Below, in pieces: positions 51,229 through 62,149 of a stretch of DNA of 64,000 nucleotides; within the stretch, counting starts at the first letter, position 1, and the number at the start of each line of letters is the position of its first letter. The notes beneath the pieces are model-generated. The model saw only the letters and a program-made list of their open reading frames with translations, had not been told where the DNA came from and did no database searches. The stretch is from Candidatus Binataceae bacterium (lineage in GTDB: Bacteria > Desulfobacterota > Binatia > Binatales > Binataceae): the NCBI GenBank assembly GCA_035650475.1, contig DASRHP010000010.1:202591-266590 (forward strand), read 5' to 3'. Position numbers and translations under genes: made by a program.

Positions 51229-52026
51229 ATGCGATTCAAGGATCAGGTCGCGCTGGTGACCGGCGCGGGACGCGGGATCGGCAAGGCAATCGCGCTCGCT
51301 TTGGCACGCGAAGGCGCCGATATCGGGCTTGCGGAGATTGACGAACAAACGGCACAGGCAACTGCTGATGAAATCCGCGCGATGGGACGGCGTGCGTTCT
51401 TCAAGCTTGCGGATATCGGCGACTGCGCGCAGGCGCAGGGATGGGTGGCTGAAGCGGCGAGCGAGCTGGGCCGGGTCGATATTATGATCAACAACGCCGG
51501 CGTCGCCAAGGGACAGCCGTTCCTCGAAATCTCGCCCGAGAATTGGGAGAACCATCTGCGCGTCCATCTATTCGGCACGTTTTACTGTTCACAAGCGGCA
51601 GCCCGCGCGATGGCGCCGCGAAAGTACGGGCGGATCGTGTCGATGGCTTCGGTGGCGGGCCTCATGGGGCCCCTCGACCTTGCGCCGTACGGCGCCGCCA
51701 AGGCCGGAATAATCGGGCTGACGCGCGCGATGGCGCTCGAGCTTGCGGATTACGGGATCACGGCCAACGCGATTGCGCCGGGGCCGATCGACACCGAGAT
51801 GGTCCGCGCCGCGTGGTCCCGGGAGGCCTACGAGGAGCGCGCCAATCATTCGCCGATAAATCGCTTCGGCAGCGTCGATGAGGTCGCGCGCCTGGCGACG
51901 TTCCTCGCTTCCCCGGAATCGTCCTATATTTCGGGCGCGGTGATGGTGATCGACGGTGGCGCGACGGCGGCGGGCTCCTACATGGTCGAAAAGTATCGCC
52001 GGCGCAAGGCTGCGGCGCGCAAGTAA
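51229..52026 (+). CDS. Short-chain dehydrogenase/reductase, FabG-like
   Basis: 265 residues from the ATG at 51229 with GGAGG 9 nt upstream. TGAGRGIGKAIA is the cofactor loop, INNAGVAKG the structural Asn motif, and the catalytic Ser is in VSMASVAG with YGAAK. PGPIDTEMVR and SGAVMVIDGG are typical of FabG-like oxidoreductases. Glu at the end of strand 2 (IGLAEID) favours NAD(H). The substrate is unknown; it is adjacent to the glutathione enzyme but 98 nt apart. Confidence 0.92.
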   Translation: MRFKDQVALVTGAGRGIGKAIALALAREGADIGLAEIDEQTAQATADEIRAMGRRAFFKLADIGDCAQAQGWVAEAASELGRVDIMINNAGVAKGQPFLEISPENWENHLRVHLFGTFYCSQAAARAMAPRKYGRIVSMASVAGLMGPLDLAPYGAAKAGIIGLTRAMALELADYGITANAIAPGPIDTEMVRAAWSREAYEERANHSPINRFGSVDEVARLATFLASPESSYISGAVMVIDGGATAAGSYMVEKYRRRKAAARK

Positions 52027-52039
52027 CGCCGGCGCGCCG

Positions 52040-53455
52040 TCATTGCGCTATCTTGCTCAGGCCGTCGGGGCTTGCGTAGCGGCTGGCGTCGAGGTACTGC
52101 GCGCTGCAATCGCTGTTGAAGCACGGATGCTCGGCGGTGCTTACGGTCAGATGCTTGTCCTTGAAGTTGGCGATCAGCAGCTCGTTGGCGCCGTTGACGC
52201 CCAAAGCCGTGCCGGTCCCGGGCACGCGCATCGGGGACTGGAACTCGATCCAGGACTTGTAGAGTTGGCCTGCGGGATCGTAGAGATCGATAGCCAGCGG
52301 GAAGAACGTCTGTTTGTCGATGTATAGAACGCGTTTGCTGTAGCAATAGCCACTGGCAAACGCTGGCAACCTGCTCATCTCGACCACATACACGTCGCGC
52401 ATTTCCCATTTGCCCAGCGTGGGCCGCGGCCAGGGTACGACGCCTTTGCCGCCCGGGTAGAAAAATTCCGCGGGCGGGCCGGTCGCTCCTCCGCAACGCT
52501 TGAACACCTGCGGGTTGAGATGGACCAGGAAGAGCATCGGCCGCAAGCCGGCGTACGTGATCTTGAAGGTTTGCGGCAGCGACGGCGGGCCGTAGTTCGA
52601 CTCGTCCCAGGTGAAATCATTGCCCGGAAAGGGCGAGCAGCGTGAAGCTTCCGAAAGCCGCAGCGGGCGGCGCGCCGACGGCAGGTAGGTATCGTCCAGG
52701 CGGGTTGCGTCCGCGTAGGAAATGTCAAGGCTGGTCGTATACTTGCCCTGCTCAGGATAGAGCTGTTCATAGTACTTGACGAGATAATAGCCATTGGAAT
52801 CCGGCACGGTCTGCGGAAAACCGGCATCGCTCAAATATGTCAGTTGTGAGTAAACAGAGTCGGCAATCTGGGTCTGGGTGAAATTACCCCAGGAGTCTCC
52901 CGTATAGTTGCACGAAGTCATCCGCTGCAGGCGGGGCGCATAGTGGTAGTAGGCGTCGTAGAAGATTTCGTACGGCGCAAGCGTCGGGTCCCTTTGCGCA
53001 TCGGGAAACGGAATCCCGGCGACGTATCCCGTCGGTGCATAACCGCCGGTTGGCAACTGCGCCAGCTTGACTGCGCCCGCGTCCCTGGCGGTATCAGCGA
53101 GGTAACGGTCCGGCAACGGAATCGCGACCACGGGGCCGACCTCGATCCGGACGTCGGCCGGCATCCGCCAGAAATGGTCCCCTGCGAATAACGTGCGCAT
53201 CCCGACCGGCATGAAGCGCGCGTAACGCTGCCAGTTCTGGTAACTGACAACGGTGCCGAGCGGGACGGCTTCGGCGTGTGACGATGCGGCCGGCGCGGCG
53301 TCGGCGTGCGCACCCATGGGCGGTGCGTTGCTTGCCGCAATGGGCTGCCCGCCGGCTGGCGGCGGAGGCGGATCGCCAGCGATTGCACCGCTTGCCAGGA
53401 AAAGGAGAGAAGCTGCCAGCCCCAGGGAGCGCCAAATCTGACACGAACCGGGCAT
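52040..53455 (-). CDS. DUF1329 exported protein (outer-membrane lipoprotein-sorting-like)
   Basis: 471 residues from the ATG at 53455. The signal peptide is IWRSLGLAASLLFLASGAIA. A Pro/Ala-rich linker leads to the DUF1329 region: GDHFWRMPADVRIEVGP, DTYLPSARRPLRLSE, FTWDESNYGPPS, RRVYVIDKQTFFP-like YIDKQTFFPLAIDLYD, and Cys pairs near the C-terminus. Arg-Pro repeats and Trp/Tyr-rich strands suggest a LolA/LolB-like lipid-binding barrel in the periplasm. In other bacteria DUF1329 genes are linked to hydrocarbon and steroid growth. It is convergent with the SDR (14 nt). Confidence 0.88.
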   Translation of the reverse strand: MPGSCQIWRSLGLAASLLFLASGAIAGDPPPPPAGGQPIAASNAPPMGAHADAAPAASSHAEAVPLGTVVSYQNWQRYARFMPVGMRTLFAGDHFWRMPADVRIEVGPVVAIPLPDRYLADTARDAGAVKLAQLPTGGYAPTGYVAGIPFPDAQRDPTLAPYEIFYDAYYHYAPRLQRMTSCNYTGDSWGNFTQTQIADSVYSQLTYLSDAGFPQTVPDSNGYYLVKYYEQLYPEQGKYTTSLDISYADATRLDDTYLPSARRPLRLSEASRCSPFPGNDFTWDESNYGPPSLPQTFKITYAGLRPMLFLVHLNPQVFKRCGGATGPPAEFFYPGGKGVVPWPRPTLGKWEMRDVYVVEMSRLPAFASGYCYSKRVLYIDKQTFFPLAIDLYDPAGQLYKSWIEFQSPMRVPGTGTALGVNGANELLIANFKDKHLTVSTAEHPCFNSDCSAQYLDASRYASPDGLSKIAQ

Positions 53456-53676
53456 CGTTTCGCACCTCGCTCCGCGCAGCGGGTACGCCACACTACAAAT
53501 TTCCCGGCTAAGCAGACAAACCCCGATTCCGACCGAGATCATAAGGGGCTTGGTGAAAATCGCATCAAGTGCCGAATAGGCGTCTTTTAGGTGCAAAAAA
53601 GCACCATGGCGAGGAACCGCCGTCTGCCGTGTTGGTTAACCGCCGGCTGGCCGTTCCGCTAGAATGAACCTGACTT

Positions 53677-55980
<2,304 letters not shown>

Positions 55981-56028
55981 TCGCGAGCCTTCCATTCGGA
56001 GCAAAGCGAGGCGTCTGCGCGAAGCGCT

Positions 56029-57111
56029 TCAATCCGGTGCTGGTGCGCGCTCGGCGGGCGCGGCGGGCCTGAAGTGCGGCATCACGTGCCGCGCGAACAG
56101 CTCCATCGAGTGAAAGATCGTCCGCTGCGCCATCGCACCCCAGTCGAACATCAGCAGCATATGGGTCAGGCCGGCCGCCTCGTAGCGCCGGATCTTCTCC
56201 AGGCAGCGCGGCGGATCGCCGAAGATCGAGAGCGCGTCGAGCTGCTCGATTCTCGCGCTGGCGAGAAACTGGCCGATCTTCGCGAACGTCTCGTAGCCGG
56301 CGACGCCCGGTTTCACCCAGACCTTGGACGCGCTGCCAAGCTTGCGCTTCATCCCTGCCTCGGCTTCCGTGAGCGCCTGCTCCGTACTATCCGCGACGTG
56401 GGTCCAGAACACGTGCGGCAGATCGTCGGGGGGCTGGCCGTGGCCCGCCGCGGCGAAGGTCTCGCGATAGCCTCTTAGCTGCGCAGCGACTTCGTCGGGC
56501 GACGGGCTGGAGGCGAACGGCGCACAAGTGAACGCCCAACCGCGCCGTGCGATCTCATCGGCCGAGCCGGGCGAGGCGGCGGCGACGTAAATCGGCGGCG
56601 TCGGCTTCTGGAGCGGCCGCGGAAGCAGCGCAATATCGTCGTACTGGAAATGTTTGCCGCGATAGGAGAACTGCTCGCGGGTCCAGGCGAGCCGGATCAC
56701 CTCCAGGCATTCCCAGAAGCGCTCCCTGGACGACTCCATCGGCACGTGAAAGCCGGCGAACTCGTGCGGCTGGTAGCCGCGCCCGGCGCCGAAGCAGACG
56801 CGCCCGCCGCTTATCAGGTCGAGCTCCGCGATATCCTCGGCGAGCCGGATCGGATCGTTGACCGGCAGAACACTGACGCCGGTGCCCAGGCGCAGCCGGC
56901 GCGTGCGCTGCGCGATCGCGGCCAGCATCATCTGCGGCGACGGGAATACGCGCTGGCTTGCCTGGAAGTGATGCTCGCCGACCCAGAAGCCCGCGTAGCC
57001 AAGCTCCTCCGCATACGCGGCTTCTTCAAGCACCTCGCGGTAGAACTGCTCGTGCGAGCGCAGATGCTCGTAGTTGTCGCCGAGGGTGAGGATGGAAAAG
57101 CGCATCGCCAT
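56029..57111 (-). CDS. Luciferase-like (LLM) flavin-dependent oxidoreductase
   Basis: 360 residues from the ATG at 57111 with a textbook GGAGGTGA site. The bacterial-luciferase TIM barrel is seen in AAYAEELGYAGFWVGEHHFQ, TGVSVLPVNDPIRLAEDIAELDLISGGR and the phosphate loop near AAASPGS. It uses reduced FMN or F420 with O2; which cofactor is unclear. It is convergent with ppk1 (49 nt). A second luciferase-like gene is at 60001. Such genes are abundant in soil lineages that degrade alkanes or sulfonates. Confidence 0.9.
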   Translation of the reverse strand: MAMRFSILTLGDNYEHLRSHEQFYREVLEEAAYAEELGYAGFWVGEHHFQASQRVFPSPQMMLAAIAQRTRRLRLGTGVSVLPVNDPIRLAEDIAELDLISGGRVCFGAGRGYQPHEFAGFHVPMESSRERFWECLEVIRLAWTREQFSYRGKHFQYDDIALLPRPLQKPTPPIYVAAASPGSADEIARRGWAFTCAPFASSPSPDEVAAQLRGYRETFAAAGHGQPPDDLPHVFWTHVADSTEQALTEAEAGMKRKLGSASKVWVKPGVAGYETFAKIGQFLASARIEQLDALSIFGDPPRCLEKIRRYEAAGLTHMLLMFDWGAMAQRTIFHSMELFARHVMPHFRPAAPAERAPAPD

Positions 57112-57209
57112 GACACATCACCTCCGAGGCCAACTGTAGCGAAGGGCTTAACCCCCGGCGCGCTCCTGCGGGGAAAGGTGAGCGGGAATTTCGAGCGGTT
57201 GTCGGCGTC

Positions 57210-57398
57210 TCATGTTGTGGATTTCGGAGTCGGCGCCGCCGTCGGCGTGCCGCTTGCTTGCGGCGCGGCGGGTGTGGGCGTTGGCGATACCGGAGGTAGC
57301 TCCTTCATCGCGACGGGCGGCAGCGGGATCGGAAAGATGACGCAGCCCGCAAGCGCGGCGATCGCGAGGAGGATCAGCAAGCGGAAGGCGGTCTTCAT
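57210..57398 (-). CDS. Small lipoprotein with Pro/Thr/Ala tail
   Basis: 62 residues from the ATG at 57398. MKTAFRLLILLAIAALAGC is a type II signal peptide with lipobox LAGC at Cys19. The mature part is a short IFPIPLPPV segment then a Pro/Thr/Ala-rich tail ending TPKSTT. The ribosome site is weak. Probably a small outer-membrane lipoprotein of unknown role; it resembles the tails of the 36982 and 38006 proteins in composition. Confidence 0.7.
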   Translation of the reverse strand: MKTAFRLLILLAIAALAGCVIFPIPLPPVAMKELPPVSPTPTPAAPQASGTPTAAPTPKSTT

Positions 57399-57474
57399 GC
57401 CTTGAGCGCTCGTTGTCTTTGGACTACAAGTGTCGCTTCCCGGCCCGTGCGGGATGCGCCATGGAGTGAATATC

Positions 57475-58026
57475 ATGAAACGCGCGCTTTTGGTTATAGA
57501 CGTGCAGAATGAGTATTTCAGCGGCAAGCTGCCAGTCAGCTATCCGGCCGGGTCGCTGGAGAGGATCGTGGCCGCGATGGACGCGGCGCGCGCGCATAAC
57601 GTGCCGGTGGTGGTGGTCCGCCATACGGCGAGGGGCGACCGCGGCGTGTTCAAGCAGGGAACGCCCGAATGGGAGCTGCACAAGGAGGTCGCCGCGCGTC
57701 CGCATGACCGACTGATCGACAAGACTATGCCGAGCAGCTTCGCCGGCACCGAGCTCGAGAGCTGGCTGCGCCAGAACGGGATCGACACTCTGGCGATCGC
57801 CGGCTACATGACCCAGATGTGCTGCGACAGCACCGCGCGCGACGGCTTCCATCGCGGGTTCAGGGTCGAATTCCTCGCCGACGCGACCGGCACGCTCTCG
57901 CTCGGGACCGAGGCCGGCAAAGTGGCCGACCGCGACCTGCACAACGCGGTGCTGGTAACGCAGTCCACGATGTTCAGCAAAGTGATGAAGACGGCGGACT
58001 GGATCCGCAGTCTGGAGCAAAAATAA
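57475..58026 (+). CDS. Isochorismatase-family cysteine hydrolase
   Basis: 183 residues from the ATG at 57475. The catalytic triad is Asp in LLVIDVQNEY, Lys in IDKTMPSSF and Cys in MTQMCCDST, typical of nicotinamidase-like hydrolases. GYMTQMCCDSTARDGFHRGF is the nucleophile helix. Cytosolic. The substrate may be an amide or carbamate. Single gene, divergent from the lipoprotein. Confidence 0.92.
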   Translation: MKRALLVIDVQNEYFSGKLPVSYPAGSLERIVAAMDAARAHNVPVVVVRHTARGDRGVFKQGTPEWELHKEVAARPHDRLIDKTMPSSFAGTELESWLRQNGIDTLAIAGYMTQMCCDSTARDGFHRGFRVEFLADATGTLSLGTEAGKVADRDLHNAVLVTQSTMFSKVMKTADWIRSLEQK

Positions 58027-58102
58027 TCCGCCGCCCGACCGAAGGACCGGGGTCACGCCTCGCAAGGCCGCTTGCGGAAGGTGCGGTTCGCGACAGCCGC
58101 GC

Positions 58103-58741
58103 TCAGCCGCCTTTGTGCCGGAGGTAATGGCGATGGGCCTTGGCGCGGTTGCCACAGGCCTGCATCGAGCACCAGCGCCGACTGCCGTTCTTGCTGTCGT
58201 CGATAAACAGCCACAGACACTTGCCGTTGGCGCACTCGCGGACCCGCTTTAGCTGCGAACTCGCCAACAGGTCTCCCGCCGACCACAGCACCGGCGCCAG
58301 CAGCACGGGTGCCGCAGGCCGCGCCAGTTCGAGACGCCATCCGAAGCCCGCACCGGCGCGCCCGAGCGCGACGCGCGCCGGCGCGCGCGCAAGCTCGCGG
58401 TTGACCGCCGCCAGGTCGTCCGCCGCCGGCTGCGCGCCGGCGGCGACCGCGTGGAAGACGCGATAGATCGTTTCCCGGATAGCGATCGTCTCGTCGAAGA
58501 GGCGAGCCGCGCGTGCCAAGTCGTCACGCACCGCGGCCGCCGCGGATTCAAAACCACCCGCTATCACCGTGCCACTCCCGGCACACCATCGCACCACGTC
58601 GGCGAGCTCGTGCAGGCTCTCCTCGCGCGAACTGCCGCGCCAGGCGAGGGTGTTGGCAAAGTCAAGGCAGAGCGAGTGCTGCGGAGCGACGAGAAGCGCG
58701 CCGGCCGCGCGCCTACCGCTAGAGGTCCCCATCGCCCCCAT
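58103..58741 (-). CDS. CGNR zinc-finger (ABATE-domain) transcriptional regulator
   Basis: 212 residues from the ATG at 58741; ATGs at 58753 and 58732 are alternatives. The N-terminal ABATE domain has LCLDFANTLAWRG. The C-terminal zinc finger reads CANGKCLWLFIDDSKNGSRRWC and ends ACGNRAKAHRHYLRH (CGNR motif; split to respect its two halves), a DNA-binding unit. It is divergent from the VOC gene, whose promoter lies between, so it may control that gene or sense its substrate. Confidence 0.9.
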   Translation of the reverse strand: MGAMGTSSGRRAAGALLVAPQHSLCLDFANTLAWRGSSREESLHELADVVRWCAGSGTVIAGGFESAAAAVRDDLARAARLFDETIAIRETIYRVFHAVAAGAQPAADDLAAVNRELARAPARVALGRAGAGFGWRLELARPAAPVLLAPVLWSAGDLLASSQLKRVRECANGKCLWLFIDDSKNGSRRWCSMQACGNRAKAHRHYLRHKGG

Positions 58742-58759
58742 TCTAACCACCATGTAGGA

Positions 58760-58788
58760 TTGACAACAATCGGCCCTTCTTCTATAAC
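58760..58788 (+). promoter_or_regulatory. Strong sigma-70-like promoter for the VOC gene
   Basis: TTGACA (58760-58765) and TATAAC (58783-58788) separated by exactly 17 nt; the start should be near 58795, about 36 nt before the ATG at 58831. This is the best consensus match in the window. It abuts the CGNR regulator start, so the regulator could act here. Confidence 0.75.
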
Positions 58789-58830
58789 CGGTATGCCAGT
58801 TAGGCAACATCCTCGCGGGAGGTAACGGTC

Positions 58831-59205
58831 ATGATCGATCACGTTTCGATTGGCGTGAAGGACATTGCGGCGGCCCGGCGCTTTTACGACGCCGCCCTCG
58901 CGCCGCTCGGCTACAAGTGCCTGAGCGAGAGCAAAGAGGCGCTGGGCTACGGCGCCGACTCGCCGCAACTGTGGATCCTGAGCGTCAAGCGTCCGGTCCC
59001 CGCCGACGAGGGCTCGGGGCTGCACATCTGCCTGCAAGCCGCGCGGCACGTAGATGTGGATGCCTTTCATGCCGCCGCGCTCAAGACGGGCGGGCGTGAT
59101 AATGGCAAGCCCGGCGTGCGCAAGGACTATGGCGACAACTACTACGCGGCGTTCGTCGTCGATCCCGAGGGCTATCGAATCGAGGCTTATTGCGGCGCGC
59201 AGTGA
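58831..59205 (+). CDS. VOC/glyoxalase-like protein
   Basis: 124 residues. MIDHVSIGVKDIAAARRFYDAAL opens the first half, with a ligand His at 4; GLHICLQA gives a second His, and DPEGYRIEAYC carries the closing Glu. GGRDNGKPGVRKDYGDNYYAAFV matches a VOC group annotated as glyoxalase-like or bleomycin-resistance-like. The ligand set is consistent with a metal site. GGGAGGTAACGGTC precedes the start. Likely under the CGNR regulator. Confidence 0.88.
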   Translation: MIDHVSIGVKDIAAARRFYDAALAPLGYKCLSESKEALGYGADSPQLWILSVKRPVPADEGSGLHICLQAARHVDVDAFHAAALKTGGRDNGKPGVRKDYGDNYYAAFVVDPEGYRIEAYCGAQ

Positions 59206-59429
59206 GCGCGTCGGAGCCGACCGCTCAGGAAGAATCGCTTGCGAAGGCTGGCCGCTGACTGCGCCTGCGGCGGGCGGCCGGCCTTCCCCTTGACCAGCGA
59301 CGCCAAGGTACCCCGTTCACATGGGGCAAGTTGACCCGTTCGGGCACACAATTGTGCAACGCATCTGGGTAGATTGGGAGCAGACCGATCCCCGCCATTG
59401 TGGTTCAATCCTTGCTCGCAGGATGAACG

Positions 59430-59894
59430 ATGGTTTCGACACAGCAGACGGCAGGCGGTCCTCCGGCGCATCCGTATCGCGTCATTCTCTGTCCGGTTGA
59501 GTTCGACGAAACCTCGCTCGCGGCGCTCAGGCATGCCCGCGCGCTGGCGGATGCCGCCGGAGCGACGCTGCACCTCCTGCACGTCGTGCCGATCATCCCC
59601 ACCGTGAGCGAGGTCGTCAGCGACCTCGAGCCGGGCGGCGAAGCCTCGGCGCAGCAGCGGCTGCGTGATTTAGCCGAGCGCGAGCTTCCCGGCGCGAAGT
59701 TTGAGCTCCACACGCGGGTTGCGCTCAGCTCCGACATCGCGCGACACATTCTGGCTGCGGCGCGCGAGCTTGACGCCGACCTGATAGTGATTGCGACCCA
59801 CGGGCGCTCGGGTCTTGCTCATTTTCTGCTCGGCAGCGTGACCGAAGCCGTGGTTCGCAATGCCTCCTGTCCGGTGCTGACGGTTCGTCCCTGA
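59430..59894 (+). CDS. Universal stress protein UspA
   Basis: 154 residues. The first strand is RVILCPVEFDETSLAALRHA; the ATP-binding loop is THGRSGLAHFLLGSVTEAV (G-x2-G-x9-G-S/T type), so it should bind ATP. A 15-residue N-terminal extension precedes the domain. In the 224-nt upstream gap CACAATTGTG (59347-59356) is a 10-bp palindrome that could be an operator. Predicted stress signalling role. Confidence 0.93.
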   Translation: MVSTQQTAGGPPAHPYRVILCPVEFDETSLAALRHARALADAAGATLHLLHVVPIIPTVSEVVSDLEPGGEASAQQRLRDLAERELPGAKFELHTRVALSSDIARHILAAARELDADLIVIATHGRSGLAHFLLGSVTEAVVRNASCPVLTVRP

Positions 59895-60000
59895 CCGGCG
59901 GCTCGATATTTGCTTTCCCCGCAACCGGTGCCCGCTAACGTTTGCCCGGGCGCCGGGCGTACCCGCGTCGGACGCCAAGGCGCAGGGCAGGGAGGATTTC

Positions 60001-61233
60001 ATGAAAATCAACTGGTTCCATCTGATGCCCTATCGATGGCTGCCTGAGGACTTCAGGCAGCGTTACCGCAGCGTATGGGTCGATATTCCAAGCGAGCTGT
60101 GGGACTCCGAGCGCGGCCACTTTCTCTACAACGAGTATCTTGACGAGCTTGAATTCGCCGAGCAGATGGGCGTCGACGGGATCTGTGTCAACGAGCATCA
60201 CGCCAATGCCTACGGCCTGATGCCGTCACCCAATCTGATGGCGGCGTGTCTGGCGCGGCGGATCTCGCGCGCCAACCTGGTCGTGCTCGGCAACAGCCTG
60301 GCGCTATACAACCCGGCGATCCGCGTGGCCGAGGAGTTTGCGATGCTCGACTGCATCTCGGGCGGCCGGCTGGTGGCGGGCTTCCCGGTGGGTTCGTCGA
60401 TGGACACTAACTTCGCCTACGGGGTGACGCCGGCGACGCTGCGCGAGCGCTACCGCGAGGCGCACGACCTGATCATCAAGTCGTGGACCACGCCCGAGCC
60501 CTTCGCTTTCAACGGTCGCTACAACAAGATTCGCTACGTCAATTTGTGGCCGCGTCCGCTCCAGAAGCCACATCCGCCGGTTTGGGTCCCGGGCGGCGGT
60601 TCGATCGAAACCTGGGACTGGGTGCTCGATAACGACTACGCCTACTGCTACCTGTCGTACTTCGGCTACAAGCACGGACAGAAAGTAATGGACGGTTTCT
60701 GGGAGAAGGTGGCGCAAAAGGGCGCCGAGCCCAATCCCTACCGCGCCGGCTTCCTGCAGCTCGTCGCGGTTTCCGAGACTGACGCCCAGGCCGAGAAGGA
60801 CTACTCCAAACACGTCGATTATTTCTTCAACCGCTGCCTGCACGTCTATTCCGGCTTCGCCGACGCGCCGGGCTATCGCACCGAGGCCACCATCCGCGCC
60901 GGATTGCAGGCCCAGGTGGGCGAGGCGGCCGACCTCTTCCGCTTCGGCTTGAGCTGGAAGGAGTTCGTCGAGCGTGGCTACGTCATCAGCGGCTCGCCGG
61001 CCACCGTGCGCGAGCGCCTGAGCGAGGTCATCAAAAACATGCGCATTGGGCAGCTGATGGTGCTCCAGATGATCGGCAGCATGCCCAAGGAGCTGGTGCG
61101 CAAGAACACCGAGCTGTTCGCGCGCGAGGTGATGCCGTCGATAAGGACAATCTGGGCTGACCAGTGGCAGGACCGCTGGAGTCCACGCCCGCTTCCGAAG
61201 CGCGCGATTCCGGGCGTCGCGGTTGCCAACTGA
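60001..61233 (+). CDS. Luciferase-like (LLM) flavin-dependent monooxygenase
   Basis: 410 residues. The start has GGGAGG 6 nt upstream. MKINWFHLMPYRWLPEDF, EFAEQMGVDGICVNEHHANAYG and LDCISGGRLVAGFPVG show the luciferase barrel, and WPRPLQKPHPPVWVPGGGS is the flavin phosphate site. It differs from the shorter LLM gene at 56029 in an N-terminal extension and the C-terminal tail. The alpha/beta hydrolase starts 14 nt after its stop, so the two likely act in one pathway, oxidation followed by hydrolysis. Confidence 0.92.
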   Translation: MKINWFHLMPYRWLPEDFRQRYRSVWVDIPSELWDSERGHFLYNEYLDELEFAEQMGVDGICVNEHHANAYGLMPSPNLMAACLARRISRANLVVLGNSLALYNPAIRVAEEFAMLDCISGGRLVAGFPVGSSMDTNFAYGVTPATLRERYREAHDLIIKSWTTPEPFAFNGRYNKIRYVNLWPRPLQKPHPPVWVPGGGSIETWDWVLDNDYAYCYLSYFGYKHGQKVMDGFWEKVAQKGAEPNPYRAGFLQLVAVSETDAQAEKDYSKHVDYFFNRCLHVYSGFADAPGYRTEATIRAGLQAQVGEAADLFRFGLSWKEFVERGYVISGSPATVRERLSEVIKNMRIGQLMVLQMIGSMPKELVRKNTELFAREVMPSIRTIWADQWQDRWSPRPLPKRAIPGVAVAN

Positions 61234-61247
61234 ACAGCGAGGGAGCC

Positions 61248-62045
61248 ATGCACGAACTCAAAACGCTCAATCTCAGGCGCGGCCTGTTCGAAGTCAAATA
61301 CTATCAACACGGCAAGGGGACGCCGCTGGTCTATCTGCACGGTGCAGGTGGCCTGCCCGGATTCACGCCCGACCTCGAGCTGCTCTCCAGCCACTTCACC
61401 GTCACCGCCCCGCTCCATCCGGGGTTCGGCTCCAGCGGGATCGACGAGTTGCACGAAGACGTGCTCAAGTTCACGCTCTACACCTGGGATGTGCTCGACG
61501 CGCTCGGCATCGAGCGTCCGATCCTGGTCGGACACAGCCTGGGCGGGATGCTGGCGGCGGAGATGGCGGCGCTCGAGCCGACGCGTGTGCGCAAGTTGGT
61601 GCTGGTCGCGCCGGCGGGCCTGTGGCTCGACGAATGTCCAACGCTGGACTTTTTTGCGATGAAGCCCGAGGAACTCATTGCCGCGGCTTTTTACGATCCC
61701 GACAGTGCTGCCGCGCGCGCGTTTGCCACGCTTCCGACCGATCCCTCCGCGGCGGCGGAGGTGATGGTGCAGCGCATGCGCGGGCTAGCCGCCGCCGCAC
61801 GCTTTCTGTGGCCGTTGGGCGATCGCGGGCTTGGCGAGCGGCTCTACCGGGTCAAGGCGCCGACCCTTCTGCTGTGGGGCGAGGCCGACAAGCTGATCCC
61901 GCCGCGCTACGCCGAGGCCTTCAAGCGCTTGCTGGAGGGAAGCCCCGAGGTGAAGATCGAAAAGATCGCGCGCGCCGGCCACGTGGTGCTCGCCGAGCAG
62001 ACCCAAGCCGCGGTGGACGCGATCGTCAGTTTCACCCGGGCGTAG
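61248..62045 (+). CDS. Alpha/beta hydrolase paired with luciferase-like oxidoreductase
   Basis: 265 residues from the ATG at 61248 with GCGAGGGAG upstream. The oxyanion strand is LVYLHGAGGLPGF, the nucleophile VGHSLGGMLAAEM, the acid in WGEADKLIPP, and the His in RAGHVVLAEQ. It follows the oxidoreductase by 14 nt. Ester or lactone produced by the flavin enzyme could be its substrate (inferred). A strong terminator follows. Confidence 0.92.
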   Translation: MHELKTLNLRRGLFEVKYYQHGKGTPLVYLHGAGGLPGFTPDLELLSSHFTVTAPLHPGFGSSGIDELHEDVLKFTLYTWDVLDALGIERPILVGHSLGGMLAAEMAALEPTRVRKLVLVAPAGLWLDECPTLDFFAMKPEELIAAAFYDPDSAAARAFATLPTDPSAAAEVMVQRMRGLAAAARFLWPLGDRGLGERLYRVKAPTLLLWGEADKLIPPRYAEAFKRLLEGSPEVKIEKIARAGHVVLAEQTQAAVDAIVSFTRA

Positions 62046-62052
62046 CGCCGCG

Positions 62053-62094
62053 AAACGCCGCGGCGCCAGATCAGAACCGCGCCGCGGCGTTTTG
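62053..62094 (+). terminator. Rho-independent terminator
   Basis: AAACGCCGCGGCGC (62053-62066) pairs perfectly with GCGCCGCGGCGTTT (62079-62092), 12-nt loop, and is followed by TGG. It begins 8 nt after the hydrolase stop and has T residues at the 3' end of the stem on both strands. Confidence 0.8.
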
Positions 62095-62149
62095 GCGAGT
62101 CGGCGGCGCACGCCTGGCGTGGTAAAAGTGGAGGGGGAGGAGGCCAGCC

